DNA of 50,528 bases from positions 1 to 50,528 of the forward strand of contig NZ_JAAAWJ010000008.1 of assembly GCF_009914725.1 (NCBI RefSeq). The letters run 5' to 3'. This document shows, piece after piece, positions 1-6,819 of this stretch. This DNA is from Methanogenium sp. MK-MG (lineage in GTDB: Archaea > Halobacteriota > Methanomicrobia > Methanomicrobiales > Methanomicrobiaceae). Positions within the stretch are counted from its first letter, which is position 1, and every line of letters starts with the position of its first letter. The position numbers and the translations under genes are program-made. The notes beneath the pieces are model-generated. The model worked only from the letters and a program-made list of their open reading frames with translations. It made no database searches and was not told the DNA's origin.

Positions 1-66
1 TCTTAGTGTTTGCATCAAGTTTGGGCTATGCAAACCGATGGATAATGAAGTTTGTTAATGGGGAAA

Positions 67-647
67 TCAATTAACAAAAGTATGGTTCTTAACTATAATC
101 TCTCCAATCAGTTTTTTGAATTGTTCTTCGGTGATATTTTCCTCTGAAAAACGCTGCTGTTCTGTTGATGTCAGTATTCTGATGGTCTGCTCTGTGTTCT
201 TTTGATCTGCATTATCGAGAAGGTACTCTCTGCATTCCCTGTCTGAGATCTCCTTTTCGGAGAAGTGTTCTGAAGAAATATTCATTCTGAGGGCCCGTAC
301 TGCCATACTGACGGCTTCCTTTTTGTAGCCCCTGAAAAAAGAGCGATTCGGCGGCATGCAGTATGTCCATGGCGTCATACGTTTGAATGTCACCACAGGT
401 CTCGGTGTCCCTCCAACAGCACATACTCCCCTGCTGCAAAGGCAATAAATAACTGTCTTATTACATTCTCCTGTCCGACAATTACTTTTTTAATCTCTGA
501 TTCAAGAAGGGCAGGTTTATCTGAATATATGGATACATCCGCATTTCTGCTGATATCAAAATTATTGGCGGGATGTATCGTATTGTTGAATTCTTCTGCA
601 CGAACATCTCTTTCGTATTTATCAGACATTATACTCAGGGATAGCAT
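67..647 (-). pseudogene. Composite pseudogene: MoxR ATPase N-terminus joined to the C-terminus of another protein
   Basis: Reading leftward from 647, the first ~80 residues end in KKVIVGQENVIRQ and GEYVLLEG, the segment that precedes the Walker A loop in MoxR-type AAA+ ATPases. The expected GVPGTAKT never appears; the frame stops within six codons. A second frame picks up GDIQTYDAMDILHAAESLFF. A third frame, reached by removing one base from the A6 run at 335-340, continues FFRGYKKEAVSMAVRAL to a stop near 67. Walker A, Walker B and the sensor regions are all missing. The simplest reading is a large internal deletion that fused the start of a moxR gene to the end of another, possibly helical-repeat, gene, followed by a frameshift. 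The C-terminal part is not assigned to a family. The window edge prevents a check of further downstream genes. Confidence 0.7.
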
Positions 648-1149
648 ATGATGTTAAATCCTTATGAAATTATTATGCGTGGCGGTCCGTGATATTTCCT
701 TGTGTCAATTGGGTACATTTAACCTGCTATGCTGATCTTAAATCGAAAAGTGAATGGATTTATGTGTTGCCCGAGAAACGTAAAATTACTGATTCAAAAT
801 AATCTGAAAAAATGATGGTACATCATTTTTAATTAACTCTGGCTGGATTCTACGAAAAAAACACATTTGATTTATCAGGTTGGGACACAACCCTATTTGA
901 TGTCGACAATAAGCCAATTTTTATCCCTTTGATTAACTAAATGGCACTAATCAAGTCTATTTTGGTCAATAAATTGTCGTTCTGGCGAGACAGATTTAGT
1001 TCTGTCCCAGCCTGTTATCCCGGATTTAACATTCAGGTGCAAATTATGCGTGTGTTTTTAGCCGGTGCAACGCTGACCGGTGATGCCATTTAAATATTGA
1101 CTGCTGGCAACCCGCGCTCTGATGATAAATAGAAACAGGAGACAAATAA
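648..1149. other. Intergenic stretch without a gene, holding one MITE-like element
   Basis: This AT-rich stretch between the moxR remnant and the TiaS-like gene has no reading frame with recognisable coding content on either strand. The only structure seen is the inverted-repeat element at 876-1013, described separately. The final ~100 bases probably contain the promoter of the gene at 1150, but I could not fix a TATA box with confidence. Confidence 0.5.
876..1013. mobile_element. Possible 138-bp MITE with 14-bp terminal inverted repeats
   Basis: The left end (876-889, CAGGTTGGGACACA) and the right end (1000-1013, TCTGTCCCAGCCTG) are inverted repeats that match at 12 of 14 positions. The tetranucleotide TTAT occurs directly outside both ends (872-875 and 1014-1017), which looks like a 4-bp target-site duplication. 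The interior is AT-rich and non-coding. A non-autonomous miniature element mobilised by a DDE transposase would look like this. No intact source transposase with these ends is present in the window, and only one copy is visible, so a chance inverted repeat is not excluded. Confidence 0.4.
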
Positions 1150-1855
1150 ATGAAAATATATCTTGCAATGGACGACACGGATAGTCTGGATTCACGCGGC
1201 ACAGGGAAACTTGCGAGGGCTACAGGAGCAGAGATTTCAAAGGAATTTCCTGTTGACGGCATCTCACGTCATCAGCTCTTTGTGCATGAGGATATCCCAT
1301 TTACCTCGCACAACAGCTGTGCGGTGATTCATATTGAGGCACAAGAGAGGGCTGACAAGGAGTGGATCTTTGAAACTGCAAAGGAGTGCATGCTTAGCGA
1401 TTTTGTAGAAGGGAGTGATCCCGGAATTGCTGTTGCCTGTGCGGATGAGATTCTGCCTCCCCTTATTGCGTATGGCAGGGATGCACAGAGAATCGTTCTG
1501 AATCAGGAAAAGGCACGAACGCTTGCAGCAACTCTTGGAATCCGGCTTGAAGGTCTTGGCGGTACCAAAGATGGTGTGATTGGTACCATGGCCGGCCTTG
1601 GTCTTGCAAAAAGGAGGTAACGACGGCAGATACCTGCTTTGCGGCACAGTCAGGGACATGTCGGGCCCTGCTGATGTCGAGACCCTGCTTGAGGCAGGCA
1701 TTGATGCTGTCTACACTATTGACGGACATATGGTCAAAGACGGCAGAATCATTATTGCTGAAGGAAAATCAGCGAAGCCATGCCCGGTTGACGGCAAAAA
1801 AATTCTGTTTGTCGAGAGTATTGACGGCCGGTATCATGCTGTAAAAAGAGGATGA
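1150..1855 (+). CDS. TiaS-like protein (tRNA-Ile2 agmatinylcytidine synthetase family), interrupted by a one-base frame change
   Basis: The first frame begins with MDDTDSLDSRGTGKLARA, the N-terminal signature shared with TiaS, the ATP-dependent enzyme that modifies C34 of tRNA-Ile2 with agmatine. It carries GLGGTKDGVIGTMAGLGLAK and then stops at 1618-1620. The +1 frame continues without a gap as GGNDGRYLLCGTVRDMSG and ends at 1855. Joined, the product is about 235 residues, shorter than full TiaS (~400+), so it is probably a stand-alone N-terminal-domain paralogue whose function is not established. The break lies in the A5 run 1608-1612, directly before AGGAGGT. A sequencing or assembly error, a real pseudogene, or programmed +1 frameshifting could each explain it. 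The stop overlaps the next ATG (ATGA). Confidence 0.7.
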
Positions 1856-2004
1856 CCGGTTCAGGCAGATATACAAAAAGGATTGGAATTGCGTTTGCGG
1901 TTCTGGTTCTTTTTGCCGGGTCCATGCTTGCACTACAGATTGCCGGTGAGGAATGGATGAGTATTGTATTTGAATTTGAGGATACGTCTGGAAATTGTTG
2001 TTGA
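1852..2004 (+). CDS. Small single-span membrane protein
   Basis: A 50-residue reading frame starts at an ATG that overlaps the stop of the TiaS-like gene (ATGA), a typical coupling arrangement. A basic N-terminus (GRYTKR) precedes a hydrophobic stretch at about residues 11-30 (IGIAFAVLVLFAGSMLALQI), consistent with an uncleaved anchor or signal peptide. The rest is short and acidic and ends in Cys-Cys. I do not recognise a family. It could also be the 5' remnant of a longer secreted protein, because the DNA downstream to 2150 is non-coding. Confidence 0.4.
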   Translation: MTGSGRYTKRIGIAFAVLVLFAGSMLALQIAGEEWMSIVFEFEDTSGNCC

Positions 2005-2151
2005 AGATTTTTTCAAAGCATTTGCTCTCTTTAAAGTAATAAGTTTCAACTGATCTTCAATTTCCTGTTTTTTTCCGGTTCTCAATTCCTTTTTCCGATC
2101 CGTTTTAAGATCGCCCAACGTCCCTGTGGGAGTGGCGCGGGACGGCTACAT

Positions 2152-2159
2152 TTTTATAC
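2152..2159 (+). promoter_or_regulatory. TATA-box-like element upstream of the DUF2769 gene
   Basis: TTTTTATA-type sequence lies about 35-42 bases before the ATG at 2194. With the usual archaeal TATA-to-start spacing, transcription would begin around 2180. That favours the ATG at 2194 over the GTG at 2173 as the start codon. Confidence 0.45.
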
Positions 2160-2193
2160 AACAAATGCCATTGTGTTTCCTGTTGATGTTGGT

Positions 2194-2511
2194 ATGCCGA
2201 GCGATTATTTTGAAATGATGCTGCGTTCACTGAACCTGACGCCTGAAGAACGGGAGATGGTGGTGGAGAAGCGAAAGGAGCAGTGTATCTGTGATCTCTG
2301 CCCGACGTTTGAGGCGTGTGGGGGTAAGACGGAAGAAAACGAAGCATTCGCCTTCTGCACACTGGGGGCGAGTGCCTGTATCGAAGAAGAGGTTGAATGT
2401 CTCTGTTCCACCTGTCCCCTGTCGCGAGAGATGGGGCTTGCGTATTCCTTTTACTGCACGAGGGGTTCTGAAACGCAGCAGAAGATCAGGGATGTTATTG
2501 GTGTGAAGTAA
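2194..2511 (+). CDS. DUF2769-type cysteine-rich protein
   Basis: The product is about 105 residues with eight cysteines arranged in two similar blocks: CICDLCPTFEACG, then a CTLG motif, and later CLCSTCPLS followed by YCTRG. This matches the DUF2769 family of small methanogen proteins, which presumably bind zinc or a metal cluster through the C-x-x-C pairs; the function is unknown. The ATG at 2194 (MPSDYFEMML) is preferred because a TATA-like box lies ~35-42 bases upstream; an in-frame GTG at 2173 would add seven residues. The gene stands alone, and its product has no signal peptide. Confidence 0.75.
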   Translation: MPSDYFEMMLRSLNLTPEEREMVVEKRKEQCICDLCPTFEACGGKTEENEAFAFCTLGASACIEEEVECLCSTCPLSREMGLAYSFYCTRGSETQQKIRDVIGVK

Positions 2512-2650
2512 CCAGGCTGTTCTGCCAAAACTCTCAATTCATGGCTTATGTGATGGGAGATATTCCGCACTACGGTGTGAGTCTCCCGGAAACCTGTTCT
2601 CCAGTGTCTGTCTTATCCCTTCTCCGGGGACAAAAAGTTGAATGTCAGAA

Positions 2651-2836
2651 TCAGAGTTGTTTATCCGGCACTTCCTCAATTGACAAAACAGAAATCGAGG
2701 AGTCTTTAATGCTGCCGCGTTCTGCAAGTGCTGACCTGACATCCCTGAGGATGGCTTCCATCAGAATTTCTGCATCACACTGCTGGTCGGTGTCCACTTC
2801 AATAAATCCGGTGAGTGTTGCGCTGAATGTTTTCAT
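2651..2836 (-). CDS. Small conserved-looking hypothetical protein
   Basis: A 61-residue frame begins MKTFSATLTGFIEVDTDQQC and runs to a stop at 2651. The pattern of an N-terminal beta strand, a long acidic helix (DAEILMEAILRDVRSALAE) and a second strand (SISVLSIEEV) suggests a compact beta-alpha-beta fold. A purine-rich AAGGAAG sits 8 bases before the ATG. Third-codon composition and amino acid make-up look like real coding sequence. I do not recognise a family. Confidence 0.5.
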   Translation of the reverse strand: MKTFSATLTGFIEVDTDQQCDAEILMEAILRDVRSALAERGSIKDSSISVLSIEEVPDKQL

Positions 2837-3058
2837 GAAAATTCTTCCTTACCGGGATATTGCATCTCTTTTGGCATCAAACAGACGTTACCGACAAAAA
2901 ACTGGTCTGTTTATAGGGCGTAAAACCATCTGGTCTTTAGCCAGGGGGATGTAAGCGTTTGTTTTCATAGGCATAAATTAAATAATTGTAACAGTAATAT
3001 GAGATTACCTGATTACGAGAACCAAGTAATCATTTTCTGGGTAAATTTTGGGGGATTC

Positions 3059-3640
3059 ATGGTGCCGCAGGAAGTCTTTGAACGCCATGCCGCTGCGTAT
3101 GATAACTGGTATGTGGAGCACCGAAAGGTGTACCGTGCCGAATGTGAGCGTATCAGGCAGGGCCTTCCCGCCCCGGACGCCCGGACGGTCGAGGTTGGAG
3201 TTGGGTCCGGGCGGTTTGCCGTACCGCTGGGGATCCCTCTTGGGATTGAACCGTCCGTTTCCCTCGGTCGGATGGCCCGCCAGCGGGGGGTTGAGGTAAT
3301 CCGTGGTGTGGGGGAGTGGCTTCCTTTAAAAGACGGGTCGTGTTCGTCAGTCCTGATGGTGACCGTCATCTGCTTCTTTGACGACATGGCCCGGGCCTTT
3401 GCGGAGGCATACCGGGTGCTCGTTCCCGGCGGTGTCCTCGTCGCCGGTTTTCTCGAACGCGGAGGGACGGTTATACAGGCGTACCTGCACGGTGACGTGG
3501 AGCACCGTTTTCTCTCGCAGGGCAAATTCCACTCTTCAGGAGAGGTCAGGATGCTCCTCCGGGACGTCGGATTTGATATCCGCTCGGCAGAGACTGAGAA
3601 TGACTTCTGCGTGATTGTTGCGGAAAAGAACAAAGCCTGA
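3059..3640 (+). CDS. Class I SAM-dependent methyltransferase
   Basis: About 193 residues with the Rossmann methyltransferase layout: motif I VEVGVGSGRF, an acidic end of strand 2 (LGIEPS), a motif near GEWLPLKDGS, then FFDDMARAFAEAYRVLVPGG, the post-motif II region common to UbiE/Methyltransf_11 proteins. The start at 3059 (MVPQEVFERHAAAYDNWY) follows GGGGGA at a suitable distance. An upstream in-frame ATG at 2999 would add 20 residues unlike the family. It is followed at 65 bases by a membrane-protein gene on the same strand. The substrate cannot be told from sequence; small molecules and lipids are common in this group. Confidence 0.8.
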   Translation: MVPQEVFERHAAAYDNWYVEHRKVYRAECERIRQGLPAPDARTVEVGVGSGRFAVPLGIPLGIEPSVSLGRMARQRGVEVIRGVGEWLPLKDGSCSSVLMVTVICFFDDMARAFAEAYRVLVPGGVLVAGFLERGGTVIQAYLHGDVEHRFLSQGKFHSSGEVRMLLRDVGFDIRSAETENDFCVIVAEKNKA

Positions 3641-3704
3641 GAATGGAATAAGCACCAGAAATCAGGTAAGCATGGCATGAATCCGCATCACGGCAGGGAA
3701 TGCC

Positions 3705-4259
3705 ATGTTATGTGCTATCGCGTCAAAAAGTGCTGTAGGAATGAAGAGACCCGCCGACGCCCCAAAGATAGATCGCTGTAGTGAGGAGGCCGACCGCATC
3801 CAGCGGTTCTTTATCCGGCCCGTCTTTTTGAGTTTCACCATCGGCATCCCGTTCTGCATCTTTAAACTCCTCTTCGGCATCACTGCTGTGCGCATCGGGA
3901 CGGGTATACTGCCTGCCCTCGTCTGGTTCGGCTGGCTCGTTATTGGGTGGGCGGCCGCCGACCTTGTGATGAACGTCGGGAGGAGCGTTCTCGACCTCAT
4001 CGGGCGGCCCGCACCCTTTGACTACTGCACGATTGCACAGGCAGGCAGTATCACAGGACGACCGCTTGTCTTTCTTGCGTTTGACACCTTCCTCTCATTT
4101 GTAATCATCTGCTTCATGCTCTGGTCCGGATGGATAACGGAGCTTTCCACCGTTGAAGGCTACCTCTGGTATGCCGCCACCACCCTGAACCTGATCAGCC
4201 TCTCGGTGGTGTCTATCTATAATGAGATGAGGCGGGGGGAGTCAACTACCCACGACTGA
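3705..4259 (+). CDS. Membrane protein of unknown function, 3' end altered by an IS605-type sequence
   Basis: The product is about 184 residues with at least four hydrophobic segments, roughly residues 40-60, 66-90, 120-143 and 151-170. A possible later start is the ATG at 3741 (MKRPADAPK). I do not recognise a named domain. The last codons (GESTTHD, stop at 4257-4259) lie inside the perfect hairpin 4249-4268, so the natural C-terminus has probably been replaced when the element inserted. Only a few residues seem affected, because the last transmembrane segment and an ending such as YNEMRRGE precede the hairpin. Confidence 0.6.
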   Translation: MLCAIASKSAVGMKRPADAPKIDRCSEEADRIQRFFIRPVFLSFTIGIPFCIFKLLFGITAVRIGTGILPALVWFGWLVIGWAAADLVMNVGRSVLDLIGRPAPFDYCTIAQAGSITGRPLVFLAFDTFLSFVIICFMLWSGWITELSTVEGYLWYAATTLNLISLSVVSIYNEMRRGESTTHD

Positions 4260-4268
4260 AGTCGTGGG
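4249..4268 (-). mobile_element. IS200/IS605-type end hairpin (solo remnant)
   Basis: CCCACGACT-GA-AGTCGTGGG is a perfect 9-bp hairpin followed by CTTCCTGCCTGC. Hairpins of this form followed by GGGCTTCC, or preceded by GAAGCCC on the other strand, mark the tnpB-proximal ends of IS605/IS1341-group elements in archaea. In that orientation the element would lie to the right, on the minus strand. No tnpB frame remains there, so this is a remnant, or the 3' part of a guide-RNA (omega-RNA) region left after deletion. Family assignment is from memory of the motif. Confidence 0.6.
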
Positions 4269-4624
4269 CTTCCTGCCTGCTTTGATCGTGAACACATTCG
4301 TTCGGAGAATGAAGCGGGAAGCACCTGAATCTTTAGCTCGGGTGTAGTTCACAATCAGTGTTTAAACATGGTATTTTTTGAATCAATGGATCTCCTTTTG
4401 TTGGATAAACTTATCTTTAATGTCGGCCATTACATGCCGTGGTATTTATTACTGGATCATTTTATCAAACAAAAAGTTTTGCTTTTATGATTTCCGCAAA
4501 CAATGCCAGACCAGGGATGCCTGAATGCCTTTTTGGGGAAGTTGCCGGGTCCGGTTTCCCGTCAGAACGTTGTCTGTGTACGGGATAAAAGGTCGAATGT
4601 GTCAGGTCAGAAAGAGGTGATTTA
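4269..4624. other. Intergenic region between the IS605-type hairpin and the RavA-like gene
   Basis: No coding frame is recognisable. The first ~100 bases contain a second inverted pair (GTGAAC near 4286 and GTTCAC near 4349) that may belong to the decayed element. The remainder is AT-rich and holds the 5' region of the gene at 4625, including its strong ribosome binding site GAGGTGA (4614-4620). Confidence 0.5.
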
Positions 4625-6133
4625 ATGAAGAAAAAGTTAGAATCATTAATCGAAGCATATCAGGGGCATTTTGTTGAGCGTGAAGATGAAATTAAGGGTG
4701 CATTTCTGGCGATTCTTGCCAATGAAAACCTGCTCTTTCTCGGTCCGCCGGGGACGGCAAAGACATACCTGGCACAAAACATATGCAGCAGCATCGGTGA
4801 TGCCGAATTTTTTTATTACTTTCTGACGCACTTTACAACATCTGAAGAACTCTTTGGGCCGTTGTCGCTGAAAGCGCTTGAGGGGGATGAATTCAGAAGA
4901 AAGATGGAAGGATGCCTGCCAACGTCCCATATCGGATATCTTGATGAAATTTTCAAGGCGAACAGTTCGATACTGAATGGTCTTTTAACCATACTCAACG
5001 ATCGAAAGTTCCACGATGGCCCTGAAGTTGTTGATACACCCCTTTTATCAATTTTCGGTGCCTCAAACGAGCTTCCTGAGAAAGATGAAAATATTGAGAC
5101 TCTCTATGACCGATTTCTCTTCAGATATGAGGTAAAACCCATTACCTTTGAGGAAAACCTCTGGAAGCTGATCTTTGAAAACTCTGAAGTCTTTCTGCCG
5201 CCCGTGAATTTATCGGTCAATGAAATTCTTGAAATCAGGGAAAAAGCAAAGAATGTCGGTTTTTATGACGATGTCATGGATATACTCATGGCAATTCGAC
5301 GTGAGTTGAGGACAAAGGTCGGGGGTGATGGGACGCAGATCTATATTTCAGACCGCCGCTGGAAAAAGATCGTGAATGTGTTAAAAGTGGCTGCGGCAAC
5401 CCAGGGTTATGACAAAGTGAACCGCTCTATGCTTCTCATACTGGAGCATCTGTTGTGGGATCATCCTGAACAGAAAACTGCAGTCCGGCGCATCATCATC
5501 GAATTGACAATATCTGGCGGGAAAAGTTTCGATGACATTGAGGATAGAATAAAGAGGCTTGATCCGGAAAAATATTCATTCTCCAAGAAAACGATAAAAC
5601 TTCCACAGACGGTCATATTCAGAAAAAATAATGGTCATTCTGGCATTGGATCTGCTTCATCCGGGAATGTGAAACTGCTCTTGACACTGGCTGACGTTAT
5701 AGTCGCTGGTAAATCGAGGTATTGCAACGATTCTGTATGTAATTTCACCATGAATTATGGGGATTATACTTATGAAGGATTAATGGAAGCACTTCTTAAT
5801 GAATATGGCATTAGTCTAGAATCACAAATTCATGACTCATTTATTGACTATAGATATCAGGTTGAGGAAATCCGGGATGAGTTTCTTGATCTGAAACGAT
5901 ATGATGCAAATTATTTTAACCACTATAAAAGGAATCTGGAGGACAATATATGGGTAAACAGACGTGATGTTGACGAAGTGGTCATCTATCATCAGAAGAA
6001 GATGTATGAAATGGACCGTCTGGAGAAGGAAATTTCAAAAGTTGAACAGATAAACCTTGAATATGTTTTAACTAAAGATGGCGGAAATAATCAGAATTCA
6101 GATCAGCGAAACGGCCGATTCATAGGTTATTGA
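4625..6133 (+). CDS. RavA-like MoxR-family AAA+ ATPase
   Basis: 502 residues. Walker A GPPGTAKT is at residues 40-47, a Walker B-type GYLDEIFK follows near residue 103, sensor 1 is FGASNE, and LYDRFLFR supplies the arginine-finger region. The NSSILNGLLTILNDRKF helix is typical of the RavA branch. The C-terminal ~200 residues are helical and charged, as in RavA, but not similar enough for me to assign an LARA domain. RavA proteins normally work with a VWA-domain partner (ViaA) encoded next to them, acting as chaperones for membrane or metalloenzyme complexes. No such gene follows; downstream are a short unassigned frame and the ~440-bp repeat. The start is supported by GAGGTGA five bases upstream. 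Flanking mobile sequences suggest an acquired gene. Confidence 0.85.
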   Translation: MKKKLESLIEAYQGHFVEREDEIKGAFLAILANENLLFLGPPGTAKTYLAQNICSSIGDAEFFYYFLTHFTTSEELFGPLSLKALEGDEFRRKMEGCLPTSHIGYLDEIFKANSSILNGLLTILNDRKFHDGPEVVDTPLLSIFGASNELPEKDENIETLYDRFLFRYEVKPITFEENLWKLIFENSEVFLPPVNLSVNEILEIREKAKNVGFYDDVMDILMAIRRELRTKVGGDGTQIYISDRRWKKIVNVLKVAAATQGYDKVNRSMLLILEHLLWDHPEQKTAVRRIIIELTISGGKSFDDIEDRIKRLDPEKYSFSKKTIKLPQTVIFRKNNGHSGIGSASSGNVKLLLTLADVIVAGKSRYCNDSVCNFTMNYGDYTYEGLMEALLNEYGISLESQIHDSFIDYRYQVEEIRDEFLDLKRYDANYFNHYKRNLEDNIWVNRRDVDEVVIYHQKKMYEMDRLEKEISKVEQINLEYVLTKDGGNNQNSDQRNGRFIGY

Positions 6134-6294
6134 TCCGGTTTTGGATATCGATTTGATTAACTGTGGTGTACAATCATACTCTGGAGAATGTCTGCGCTGC
6201 AATTGTCAGGTTCAGCCCGTCCTGGGGATTATTCCCAATATACGCACGGAAATAAATGGAAGAACACGTGTGTAAGTGTGCAAACCGGTCGGAT

Positions 6295-6740
6295 GAATAT
6301 CGGAAACGGGGGCTACTGCCTCCACCCTGTTTTTTGTCACCCTTTGTCTACCCCTTTGACCACCTGTTTTTGGGAAAATATGGGCAGAATGGACGTTTTT
6401 TCTGCTCTTTTTTGATGGCGGGGAAATACGGCTGTAATGCCTTTTATTTGCTAAAATGACGGTTGGTTGCAGACTATTAAGCGGTCGCTATTGGTAGATA
6501 TTTTGGGAGGGTCTACAGGTTGTCTCCGGTTGTGATCGGCCCGCTCCGGGCTTCTGTGTGGACGCGTTTTTCCGGGGTGCAGGCCCTTTTTGGGGTTATT
6601 TAAGTGTTCCTTAACCAGATGCCGGGATTTTGTCCCAAATGAAGAGTGTCGTACACCGCAGCTGCAGGAGAAAGAGCAAACAGCAGATCCAATGTGCTCG
6701 TCACCCAGAAGAATAATCTGAATTCAATGGTTGAGAAACG
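6295..6740 (+). repeat. Copy A of a ~440-bp dispersed non-coding repeat
   Basis: This segment aligns along its whole length with 34330-34780 in the same orientation. A 31-base block is identical (6534-6564 and 34574-34604), and another block of more than 20 bases around 6434-6456 is also identical, with substitutions and small indels between them. The indels disrupt every reading frame, so the conservation is not for protein. Internal hairpins are kept in both copies: GCCCG-CTC-CGGGC at 6539-6551, and GGTTA/TAACC (6594-6598 and 6612-6616), which is GGGTTA/TAACCC in copy B. It may be a structured RNA or a non-autonomous mobile element. Its right end lies ~35 bases before the operator of the toxin-antitoxin pair. 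Confidence 0.8.
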
Positions 6741-6773
6741 GAAGACACAGAGCCATAATTTCTTATATTTACT

Positions 6774-6819
6774 GTTCGTATATACGAACAAATGTTCTCT
6801 ATTGCGAACATATGTTCGG
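6774..6819 (+). promoter_or_regulatory. Palindromic operator and promoter of the MNT/HEPN operon
   Basis: A perfect 16-bp palindrome, GTTCGTATATACGAAC (6774-6789), lies just downstream of the TATA-like CTTATATTTA (6762-6771). It is followed by TGTTC (6793-6797), GCGAACA (6804-6810) and the perfect palindrome GAACATATGTTC (6806-6817). Half-sites of type GTTCG/CGAAC recur five times in 46 bases and overlap the start codon at 6792. A dimeric winged-helix regulator bound here would block transcription start. The N-terminal helix-turn-helix of the first gene is the obvious candidate, giving autorepression (inference). Confidence 0.7.

Noticed and set aside
1264-1729. Long open frames on the minus strand opposite the TiaS-like gene
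   Set aside because: They contain no recognisable motifs and mirror the codon structure of the plus-strand gene, whose two frames carry clear conserved sequence.
3013-3678. 221-codon minus-strand frame opposite the methyltransferase
   Set aside because: It is arginine-, serine- and proline-rich as expected of the antisense of a GC-rich gene; the plus strand has the SAM-binding motif.
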